Source of the DNA: Syntrophomonas sp. UBA5288
GTDB lineage: Bacteria > Bacillota > Syntrophomonadia > Syntrophomonadales > Syntrophomonadaceae
Assembly (NCBI GenBank): GCA_002408445.1
Contig: DHSK01000175.1
Coordinates: forward strand, 1-5,792
Length of the DNA: 5,792 bases
Direction: 5' to 3'
The notes below the pieces were generated by a model. It was not told where the DNA came from. It ran no database searches and was given only the letters and a program-made list of their open reading frames with translations. Shown in pieces: positions 1 through 5,779 of this stretch; position 1 is the stretch's first letter; each line of letters opens with the position of its first letter. The position numbers and the translations under genes were made by a program.

Positions 1-1882
1 CCGGATTCGGTATCATCTGACCGGCACGCTGAATAGTCAGAACAGTCACTCCGAACTTCTTGCGCAGCCCTATCGCTTCAATAGCCTGGCCGGCAGCCCG
101 GGCACCTTCATCTACCAAAACCGCACACACATCCATTCCCTCCAGATGCATCCGGTTAAGAGATTGGATATCAACAATCGGGCGTCTCAGGTTTCTAAAC
201 ATTTCATAATCTTCCCTGCGTACCTTTTCCACATAATGCTCAATCTGATCCCGTGGTACCAGATAACGAGTCAAAACCCGGGAAAAGATCTCAATTGAGG
301 TTTCGTATTCTTCGGGAATAACCTCATTTGCCCCCAGCAACTCCAGATCTTCTACATCGGCCACAAAGCGGGTTCTGACCAAAATATGCAACTCGGGATT
401 TAAGCGTCGGGCGGTGGCTGTAATCCGCCTGGTCGCTGCGGCATCATGAATAGCGACCACCATCATTTTAGCGCGTTCAATTCCGGCATTGGTCAGTACT
501 ACATCCTGAGTGGCATCACCGAAAAAAATAGGTTGGCCGGCTTCTTTTTCGGCTCTTACGGTATCCGTATTAATCTCCAGAATCAGATAGGAAATCCCTG
601 CTGCTTGCGCAGCTCTGGCAATATTACGCCCATTTACACCATAACCTACGATCAGGAGGTGTTGATCCAAATCTTCATCAATAGACTCGCACTCCGCAAT
701 CTGCTCCTTTGATAGTCCGCCTGGCAAAGGCAAGGCGTTAAGACGATGGGCAATACGGGGCGCCAGGATCATAAAAAATGGGGTTAGCATCATGGTGAGT
801 ATTGAGGCAGATAAGAAACCCTGGTATAGCAGGTCACTCATCAAATGATAATTCATGCCGCTCTGCGCCAGAATGAAGGAAAACTCTCCGACCTGACACA
901 GGCCAAATCCTACCAGGATAGCGGTTCGCAAAGGATAGCCCAGGACTATGGCAGCAATCATAGCCGCCAGAGCTTTGATGAGGACCAGTAATCCGGTACA
1001 AAGAAGAAGTAGCTGCCAATGGTGAACTATCACTGAAGTATCGAGCAGCATACCGATAGATAAAAAGAACACGCTGGTAAAGGTATCTATGAAAGGCAGA
1101 ATATTACTCAAGGCCTGATAGCTGTATTCCGATTCTCCAATAATGAGACCGGCCAGAAAAGCTCCCAAAGCCAATGACAATCCGGCCCCATTGGTTAGAA
1201 AGGCAACCGAAAAACAGATAGCAATAATGCTTAACAAAAAGAGTTCACGATTTTGCGTACGTGTAACCTGGTAGAGGAAAGGCGGGATCACATAAGTAGC
1301 CAGGATAAGCACCAATACAATGACAGCAGCCGTCTTAAGCAGGACCATGCTGACCGGCTGCCCCAGTTGCCCGGCCAGTACAGGCGTAAAGAGCATCATA
1401 GGTACCGCAACAATATCCTGAAAAACAAGAATCCCCAGGTCAATTTTGCCATGCGGAGTAGCCAGTTCAGCCCTTTCTCCCAGTTGCTTAAGTACAATCG
1501 CCGTACTGCTCAAAGATACCAGACATCCGATAAAAACAGCGCTCTGCCAGCTCATCTTCAGACCCATAGCAATTATAGTACTTAAAAGAATACATAAAGT
1601 AACCTGAACGGCGCCGCCCAGTAATACTGTTTTGCGGATCTCCATCAGCTCTTTGAAGGAAAACTCCATACCAATACTGAAAAGAAGGAAAATTACCCCT
1701 ACTTCTGCAATAACTTCAACCTGGTCTACAGAGGTGACCAGGGCTAAACCATGAGGGCCGGCCAGTATACCGGTGATCAGAAAGCCAACAATGGAAGGAA
1801 TGCGTAAGCGGTTGAACAAGTACAGTACCGCAACAGCAAGAATAAAGATTATTACAATATCATTAAGCAGAGTTCCGTACAA
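1..1882 (-). CDS. CPA2-family (KefB-like) monovalent cation:proton antiporter with RCK domains, C-terminus cut by window edge
   Basis: This membrane protein is predicted to exchange K+ or Na+ for H+ across the cytoplasmic membrane. I read 627 codons from a TTG at 1882-1880 to the left edge with no stop. Residues 1-375 are the hydrophobic Na_H_Exchanger-type transport domain. It carries the VGVIFLLFSIGMEFS segment (61-75), the SLSSTAIVLKQLGER segment (123-137), the FQD motif with Q155 and D156, LSLALGAFLAGLIIGESEY (235-253) and GLCQVGEFSF (327-336), all typical of KefB/KefC relatives. An RCK_N (TrkA-N) Rossmann domain follows, with GYGVNG at 413-418, acidic E436 closing strand 2 (suggesting NAD(H)) and FGDAT at 454-458. 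An RCK_C domain starts near 568 and is cut after MIPNP, so roughly 25-40 residues are missing. An in-frame TGA four codons upstream of the TTG, plus a ribosome binding site 8 bases before it, fix the start. Its divergent neighbour is ecsA. The transported ion is inference; the family call is firm. Confidence 0.95.
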   Translation of the reverse strand, partial: MYGTLLNDIVIIFILAVAVLYLFNRLRIPSIVGFLITGILAGPHGLALVTSVDQVEVIAEVGVIFLLFSIGMEFSFKELMEIRKTVLLGGAVQVTLCILLSTIIAMGLKMSWQSAVFIGCLVSLSSTAIVLKQLGERAELATPHGKIDLGILVFQDIVAVPMMLFTPVLAGQLGQPVSMVLLKTAAVIVLVLILATYVIPPFLYQVTRTQNRELFLLSIIAICFSVAFLTNGAGLSLALGAFLAGLIIGESEYSYQALSNILPFIDTFTSVFFLSIGMLLDTSVIVHHWQLLLLCTGLLVLIKALAAMIAAIVLGYPLRTAILVGFGLCQVGEFSFILAQSGMNYHLMSDLLYQGFLSASILTMMLTPFFMILAPRIAHRLNALPLPGGLSKEQIAECESIDEDLDQHLLIVGYGVNGRNIARAAQAAGISYLILEINTDTVRAEKEAGQPIFFGDATQDVVLTNAGIERAKMMVVAIHDAAATRRITATARRLNPELHILVRTRFVADVEDLELLGANEVIPEEYETSIEIFSRVLTRYLVPRDQIEHYVEKVRREDYEMFRNLRRPIVDIQSLNRMHLEGMDVCAVLVDEGARAAGQAIEAIGLRKKFGVTVLTIQRAGQMIPNP

Positions 1883-1890
1883 AAAATAAC

Positions 1891-1900
1891 ATCACTTCTT
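1891..1900 (-). promoter_or_regulatory. Ribosome binding site deciding the TTG start of the antiporter
   Basis: On the minus strand this reads AAGAAGTGAT, close to the full anti-Shine-Dalgarno complement AAGGAGGTGAT. It ends 8 bases before the TTG at 1882. No ATG or GTG is available in this frame between the upstream in-frame TGA and the TTG, so the TTG is the only sensible start that preserves the first membrane helix. Confidence 0.7.
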
Positions 1901-1909
1901 ACATTAGAA

Positions 1910-1938
1910 TTTATACTGCATAGTAGTAGTAATTTCAT
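1910..1938 (-). promoter_or_regulatory. Candidate sigma-A promoter of the antiporter gene
   Basis: On the minus strand a -35-like ATGAAA (1938-1933, 4 of 6 to TTGACA) is separated by exactly 17 bases from a -10-like TATAAA (1915-1910, 5 of 6 to TATAAT). Transcription would begin near 1903, giving a leader of about 20 bases that holds the ribosome binding site. Spacing and position fit well, but such matches are common in AT-rich DNA. Confidence 0.45.
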
Positions 1939-1956
1939 TACGGCCCGCAAAAGCTG

Positions 1957-1974
1957 TTTATAGTATAATATAAA
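1957..1974. repeat. AT-rich imperfect palindrome in the divergent intergenic region
   Basis: The 18 bases form a dyad in which 8 of 9 base pairs match (TTTATAGTA against TAATATAAA). It covers a perfect TATAAT (1964-1969) on the plus strand. It could be an operator for the ecsA promoter, but a dyad made almost only of A and T is weak evidence in a region this AT-rich. Confidence 0.3.
1964..1969 (+). promoter_or_regulatory. Possible -10 box of the ecsAB operon
   Basis: This is a perfect TATAAT, about 80 bases upstream of the ecsA start. The bases where a -35 box should lie (around 1940-1947) are GC-rich and do not resemble TTGACA, and there is no TGn extended -10. If it is used, the promoter would probably be weak or need an activator. 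The rest of 1975-2034 shows no better candidate. Confidence 0.3.
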
Positions 1975-2034
1975 AATCAATGTTTTCGCGACATAAATTT
2001 TAAAAAAACAATCTAAATGCCCCTTATCATCTTT

Positions 2035-2040
2035 AAGGAG
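2035..2040 (+). promoter_or_regulatory. Ribosome binding site of ecsA
   Basis: A perfect AAGGAG lies 8 bases before the TTG at 2049. It decides the start in favour of this TTG rather than the GTG codons at residues 29 and 30, which have no ribosome binding site in front of them. Confidence 0.85.
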
Positions 2041-2048
2041 ATTATAAC

Positions 2049-2825
2049 TTGAAACCATTGCACCGTGAAAATAAAGGCTATACTGCCACCAATGCTAAAC
2101 TAACTTCAGACAGCTCTAATTGTCTTTTAAAAGTGGTGGGGCTTGAAGCCGGATATAGCAAAAATAAACCTGTAATATCTGACCTTTCCCTGCAAATAAT
2201 GCCTGGTGAAGTTATAGGTATTATAGGCCCTAATGGTGCAGGAAAGTCAACCACGCTAAAAGCTATCCTGGGTTTAATTGAACAGTTTCGTGGTGAGGTG
2301 ATTCTACCTCCCAGGCCAAGCGGCGGTTATGCCTATATACCGGAACTACCAGCTCTCTATGCCGAGCTCACTCTGTGGGAACATCTCGAAGTTACAAGTA
2401 TGGCATATGGTATGGACCATGCCGAATTTGAACAACGAGCAGACTGGCTGCTTCGCCACTTTGACATGGATCAGGCTAAATATTCATTACCTGGCGGCTT
2501 TTCCAAAGGCATGCGGCAAAAAGTAATGATAATGTGCGCTTACCTGGTACAGCCTGCCCTGTATCTGGTGGATGAACCCTTTAATGGACTGGACCCTTTT
2601 GCTATAAATGAACTGCTGGAGTGGTTTGAAAATGAGAAAGCACGGGGAGCCGGTCTTTTGCTCAGCACTCATGTATTAGATATTGCGGAACGGGTTTGTG
2701 ACCGGCTGATTCTAATAAAAAATGGGCGTCAGGTCGCTGAAGGCAGCTTACAGCAATTGCAGCAACAAGCAGGTATGAAAAATGCCGATCTTTTTACTGT
2801 ATTTACGCATTTACTAAGAAGGTGA
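2049..2825 (+). CDS. ecsA: EcsA-type ABC transporter ATP-binding protein
   Basis: This is the cytoplasmic ATPase subunit that should drive the membrane partner EcsB encoded next to it. The 258 residues carry a complete nucleotide-binding domain: Walker A GPNGAGKST (60-68), the Q-loop region YIPELPALYAELTLWEHL with E99 where most ABC ATPases have Gln, the signature FSKGMRQKVMIMCA (151-164, an SKGM variant of LSGGQ), Walker B LYLVDEP with catalytic E176, a D-loop NGLD (179-182) and the switch histidine H208. The YIPE, FSKGM and VMIMCA segments match what I recall of Bacillus EcsA, which makes this assignment better than generic ABC-2 type. Residues 1-25 are a polar N-terminal extension ahead of the usual family start. 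Translation begins at TTG. The stop overlaps the ribosome binding site of the permease gene, so the two are co-transcribed. In B. subtilis, EcsA is needed for normal secretion, competence, sporulation and RasP activity. The exported substrate here is unknown. Confidence 0.9.
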   Translation: MKPLHRENKGYTATNAKLTSDSSNCLLKVVGLEAGYSKNKPVISDLSLQIMPGEVIGIIGPNGAGKSTTLKAILGLIEQFRGEVILPPRPSGGYAYIPELPALYAELTLWEHLEVTSMAYGMDHAEFEQRADWLLRHFDMDQAKYSLPGGFSKGMRQKVMIMCAYLVQPALYLVDEPFNGLDPFAINELLEWFENEKARGAGLLLSTHVLDIAERVCDRLILIKNGRQVAEGSLQQLQQQAGMKNADLFTVFTHLLRR

Positions 2826-2826
2826 G
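2819..2826 (+). promoter_or_regulatory. Ribosome binding site of ecsB, overlapping the ecsA stop codon
   Basis: AAGGTGAG spans the ecsA stop TGA (2823-2825) and ends 7 bases before a TTG at 2834. The alternative GTG at 2822 lies inside this site and has no properly spaced ribosome binding site of its own. The overlap implies translational coupling of the two subunits. Confidence 0.6.
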
Positions 2827-2833
2827 AGCAATT

Positions 2834-4078
2834 TTGGGTATCAGTGCATGGCTGTTTAAACGCCGCTTACAAGGCCGCTGGCGGGTTGGCAAGGAATTAT
2901 TAATGCTAACCCTCGATTTTTGGGTGGCACTCTATATTGTGGTTCCCGCCTTAATTCTTATTGGGTGTACCTATTCTGAATGGCTGCAAGCCCTTCCCAA
3001 CTGGTACCGGACTGATTTTCACGGTATGTGGGCAGCCCTAATCGCCTTGCTGGTGACCCGGGGTATTCTCAGAACCTATTTGGACAGAAGCGACCTGGTG
3101 CTGATTTATCCTTACCGGCAACAATTCAGGAAGCTCATGGCCTATGGACAAATTTTAAGCACTTTTTTAAAATCAGTTCCCCTGTTATTGGCGCTCTTTT
3201 TTGCCTATCCTTTTTTTTATCATGTCCAAAGTGTGAATATACATGCCTGGTTACTGATAGCTTTTGGAATACTGATATTTAAAGCCATTGTACTACAGAT
3301 CAACTGGCATCTTGTCCAGCATCTGGGGCGCTGGTTCTTCCGGCTGTATAGTGTGGGGATGTTTGTAGTGCTATTGTGGGGCTGGTACCGGATTATTGAG
3401 CCTTATATGCTGGGGAACTCTACCATTATTTCTTTAGTATTTGCCCTAGTTATCGCCATCGCCCTGACGGCTCTTATTAATTGTAAATTCAAGGTTTGCG
3501 ATTGGGACGCGGTAGTAGCAGAAGAGGAAAACCAGGATATTGACAAAATGCGCCTTTTCCTGGGAAACGCTGCTCAGGTTGAAAAGCAGGGCAGGAGCAA
3601 GCAGATACATATAGGAAAAGGCCGTATGGGAATCGCTTTTCGCCCGTCCCGGGTATTCACCTATTTCTTTGTTAAGTACTTCATCCGCAAAAAACAGCTA
3701 TGGCAGGATTTTGGACAGTTTTACGCATTGGCCGTGGTAGTTTTGTTACAAAATGTGCCTTTTGGAGCCAAGTCTGTTTTTATGATTGCTGTACTACTGG
3801 GTATGGGAGGAATGTTACAGCTTTATTGGAAGGAACATAGCCAGGACTTATTTTTGCGGATGCTGCCTATGCAATGGAATGATATACAGCAGAGCATTAA
3901 AATTAGTTTTTATATCATACTCTGGCCGTTTTGCCTGCTCTTTCTCCTGGTTTTACCAGGAAACACAGTATGGTGGCAGGGTCTGGCTTTTTTACCGGGA
4001 CTATTTTTGATAGCCGGTCTGATCTCCAATTACCTGTCTCTTAAAGTATCGGTTCTTTTTAATTATCACGAAGAATGA
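2834..4078 (+). CDS. ecsB: EcsB-type ABC transporter permease
   Basis: This is the multi-pass membrane subunit of the Ecs transporter. From the TTG at 2834 it has 414 residues, near the roughly 400 of Bacillus EcsB. If translation instead starts at the GTG at 2822, it has 418 residues and overlaps ecsA by four bases. Hydrophobic stretches lie near residues 29-46, 65-79, 107-130, 137-156, 171-185 and 196-216. A charged soluble stretch (about 217-293) follows, then segments near 295-306, 314-331, 357-375 and 386-402. The basic amphipathic N-terminus (AWLFKRRLQGRWR) and the ILRTYLDRSDLVLIYP segment (78-93) resemble the corresponding parts of Bacillus EcsB (an RTFL..PDLVFLLP-like stretch, from memory). 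The C-terminal half repeats this pattern (see findings). It is co-transcribed with ecsA and no ecsC-like gene follows on this strand. The assignment rests on motif resemblance plus the EcsA partner; transport direction is inferred to be export. Confidence 0.85.
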   Translation: MGISAWLFKRRLQGRWRVGKELLMLTLDFWVALYIVVPALILIGCTYSEWLQALPNWYRTDFHGMWAALIALLVTRGILRTYLDRSDLVLIYPYRQQFRKLMAYGQILSTFLKSVPLLLALFFAYPFFYHVQSVNIHAWLLIAFGILIFKAIVLQINWHLVQHLGRWFFRLYSVGMFVVLLWGWYRIIEPYMLGNSTIISLVFALVIAIALTALINCKFKVCDWDAVVAEEENQDIDKMRLFLGNAAQVEKQGRSKQIHIGKGRMGIAFRPSRVFTYFFVKYFIRKKQLWQDFGQFYALAVVVLLQNVPFGAKSVFMIAVLLGMGGMLQLYWKEHSQDLFLRMLPMQWNDIQQSIKISFYIILWPFCLLFLLVLPGNTVWWQGLAFLPGLFLIAGLISNYLSLKVSVLFNYHEE

Positions 4079-4080
4079 AA

Positions 4081-4099
4081 TTCTGGCTCTCAGGCAGAA
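4081..4099. other. Small hairpin just after the ecsB stop codon
   Basis: TTCTGGCT and AGGCAGAA form an 8-pair stem with one G-G mismatch around a 3-base loop, starting two bases after ecsB ends. On the plus strand it is followed by A residues rather than T, so it is not a classic terminator for ecsAB. On the minus strand it lies directly downstream of the terminator at 4098-4139 and could stabilise or back up that terminator. It may also be chance. Confidence 0.3.
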
Positions 4100-4139
4100 A
4101 AAAGGACGGTTCTTCTTGCACCTAAGCTGAGAACCATCC
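4098..4139 (-). terminator. Rho-independent terminator of the SLH-protein gene
   Basis: Arms 4104-4113 (GGACGGTTCT) and 4130-4139 (AGAACCATCC) form a 10-position stem with one C-A mismatch (plus-strand reading) around a 16-base loop. On the minus strand the stem is followed at once by six T residues (4103-4098), the classic intrinsic terminator form, and it starts 18 bases after the TAG stop at 4158. On the plus strand the same hairpin is followed only by a distant, interrupted T-rich stretch (4151-4157), so termination of ecsAB here would be weaker. Confidence 0.8.
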
Positions 4140-4157
4140 CATTCTTCACGTTTTATT

Positions 4158-5765
4158 CTAATATTCGTCTTTTAAATTATTCCCGAATAGATTCAGCGGC
4201 AGTTTGAACTGGGGAATGCCGACTGCATAAGGTGCTATTTCGTACTCGTCAAAATAAAGCATCAGAATGTTATTTTCGAGGTAAAAGTTACTTTCGTTAA
4301 TGCCCTGAAAGCCCATGTCGCCATCGAAATAGTTTTCCGGCCGGGCAGCTATCCTGGCTTTGACCTGCTCATTTAAAGCAGCCTTATAATCATAACCCAT
4401 TTTAAACAAATCCTTTAGCTCTAATCTTTCTCCCGTTTGCAGGTCATAATTATAAGCCCGCCGCTCGGTGGAACCGTGTGCTCCGCCGGTATAGGTGTAG
4501 TAATCCACATAAAGGCTTAATATATCGCCATTCTCACAGTATTTCTCACATATGCTCCATAGCCCGTAAGGCTGAAAAGTATACCCGCTCTGCTCAGAAC
4601 CTCTCTTAGCCTCATCCGCCTCAGCTTCCAGGTCATCTTTCAGCGCATTGGCATCTTCCATAAAGTGCCGGTTGATAGCTGACTGCACCTGCTCATTTTT
4701 AAGCCCCTCTATTTGGGGAATATTGAGTTCCACATCAACCAGATCGTTTTTGCTTTTTACCGGTTTTAAACTCATTTGCACCTCAGCACTTTCACTCTGG
4801 GGTGCTACCACTTTAACCTTTAAATTATAGGTTTCCTCAGGCTGAACACTCTCCCAGGGTCTGGCATAATTCAGCTTGATTTCTGTGCTGCCGGTCTTAA
4901 GGGCCTTAAAGACAAAGCCTTCCTTACCCTCCTGCCCTACCAGGGCCTTATTACCACCGGCCTCGAAATTACGGCTGGTCAATGACACAACTTCTTCATC
5001 CCAGGAGTCTTTATTCCACTGATAACCGGTGGAGGGATTGCTGTTCAGAAACAGAATAAAGGTTTGCCCGACCGGAACCGTGTATTCCTGACCATTGGAA
5101 TTCTGGTTAAGCGCTATGAGCTGGGCACAGCGATTCAAGACCCGGGCCAATTCCGCCCGTTTAACCGGCTCTCCGGGCCGGAAATTACCTCCGTCGCCCT
5201 TCATTATGCCGGTATTGCTGACGAAAATAACCGCATTGCGGTCCTCATCCGTAAGACTGCCGGTATCTGCATAAATAGGCATCATTTTTGTCATAGGCAC
5301 AATGATGTTTTTGGCTGTAAATGAACGACATATAGTACGCGCAACTTCTATCCGGCTTACCGGCTCTCCGGGTTTAAAATCAACATCATTATCTAAAATC
5401 CCATTTATAGCACATAGAACCAGAGCACCGGAATACCATGCTTTATCTTCTACATCCTGATAGTAGTCACTGGCCACCGGTTCCTTGATAAATCTTATAT
5501 TCCCGTAATCCAGTTGGAAGGTTCGCTCCAGTACGGACACCAGCTCTGCCCGGCTGACCGCAGCCTCCGGGTTAAATATTTTAAATCTCTGGGCAGTAGT
5601 TCCAACCCCGCTCATCAGGCCCAGATTGCAGGCCGTCCTGATTTCACCCTCGGCCCAATGCCCCTGGATATCCGCAAAATCCCCGGTAGCCGGTTCAGCT
5701 GCCGCAAAGGCGGGAGTACACAGTAATAACAGTAGAACCAGAAAAAATGTCATTGCTCTTCTCAT
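4158..5765 (-). CDS. Secreted SLH-domain protein with chagasin-like (I42) inhibitor domain and RsiV/PdaC-like DUF4163-DUF3298 module
   Basis: This protein of 535 residues should be exported by Sec and held non-covalently on cell-wall polysaccharide. Residues 1-23 are a signal peptide (MRR, a Leu-rich core, AFA-AA cleavage zone; the Cys in LLLC lacks a lipobox). Three SLH domains follow: about 30-80 (DFADIQGHWAE, SRAE), 101-150 (YYQDVEDKAWY, SRIE) and 165-213 (IYADTGSLTDEDRNAV, KRAE). Residues 226-320 form a chagasin-type I42 domain with the NPSTGY loop (243-248), VGQEGKEGFVFKAL (276-289) and RPWE (302-305). Residues about 329-432 resemble DUF4163 (YYTYTGGAHGS) and 442-522 DUF3298 (YEIAPYAVGIPQF at 508-520), the extracellular module of the B. 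subtilis lysozyme sensor RsiV and also found with PdaC. There is no transmembrane helix after the signal peptide and no anti-sigma domain. I chose ATG 5765 because GTG 5774 lies inside the ribosome binding site. The gene is convergent to ecsAB and has its own terminator. Function is inferred: binding or inhibition of hydrolases at the cell surface. Confidence 0.92.
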   Translation of the reverse strand: MRRAMTFFLVLLLLLCTPAFAAAEPATGDFADIQGHWAEGEIRTACNLGLMSGVGTTAQRFKIFNPEAAVSRAELVSVLERTFQLDYGNIRFIKEPVASDYYQDVEDKAWYSGALVLCAINGILDNDVDFKPGEPVSRIEVARTICRSFTAKNIIVPMTKMMPIYADTGSLTDEDRNAVIFVSNTGIMKGDGGNFRPGEPVKRAELARVLNRCAQLIALNQNSNGQEYTVPVGQTFILFLNSNPSTGYQWNKDSWDEEVVSLTSRNFEAGGNKALVGQEGKEGFVFKALKTGSTEIKLNYARPWESVQPEETYNLKVKVVAPQSESAEVQMSLKPVKSKNDLVDVELNIPQIEGLKNEQVQSAINRHFMEDANALKDDLEAEADEAKRGSEQSGYTFQPYGLWSICEKYCENGDILSLYVDYYTYTGGAHGSTERRAYNYDLQTGERLELKDLFKMGYDYKAALNEQVKARIAARPENYFDGDMGFQGINESNFYLENNILMLYFDEYEIAPYAVGIPQFKLPLNLFGNNLKDEY

Positions 5766-5772
5766 ATTTACC

Positions 5773-5779
5773 ACTCCTT
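5773..5779 (-). promoter_or_regulatory. Ribosome binding site of the SLH-protein gene
   Basis: The minus strand reads AAGGAGT, with GGAG ending 8 bases before the ATG at 5765. The in-frame GTG at 5774 overlaps this site and therefore cannot be the start. Only 13 more bases lie upstream in the window, so no promoter can be assigned. Confidence 0.85.

Noticed and set aside
446..712. Plus-strand open frame of 88 codons
   Set aside because: It lies wholly opposite the well-conserved RCK_N and linker region of the antiporter and shows no protein-like features of its own.
1253..1585. Plus-strand open frame of 110 codons
   Set aside because: It runs antisense to the conserved FQD and SLSSTAIVL segments of the antiporter; its composition is a by-product of that reading frame.
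1958..1973. PerR-box-like sequence (TTATAATnATTATAA)
   Set aside because: The left arm fits at 6 of 7 positions but the right arm is shifted by one base, so it does not align to the consensus; it is listed only as a generic AT-rich dyad.
1852..2058. A minus-strand open frame of 68 codons across the divergent intergenic region
   Set aside because: It overlaps the antiporter start in another frame and the ecsA start, has no ribosome binding site, a Leu/Ile-rich composition typical of translated AT-rich spacer, and no recognisable motif.
5064..5324. Plus-strand open frame of 86 codons, and similar frames at 4648-4830 and 5514-5726
   Set aside because: All are opposite recognisable SLH, I42 or DUF4163 sequence on the minus strand and lack ribosome binding sites.
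5715..5723. Possible lipobox cysteine in the signal peptide of the SLH protein
   Set aside because: The Cys follows LLL and sits before TPAFA; a lipobox needs a small residue just before the Cys. The AFA/AAA signal peptidase I site fits better.
5766..5774. GTG at 5774 as start of the SLH protein
   Set aside because: The codon overlaps the AAGGAGT ribosome binding site; ATG 5765 is 8 bases from that site and begins a typical signal peptide.
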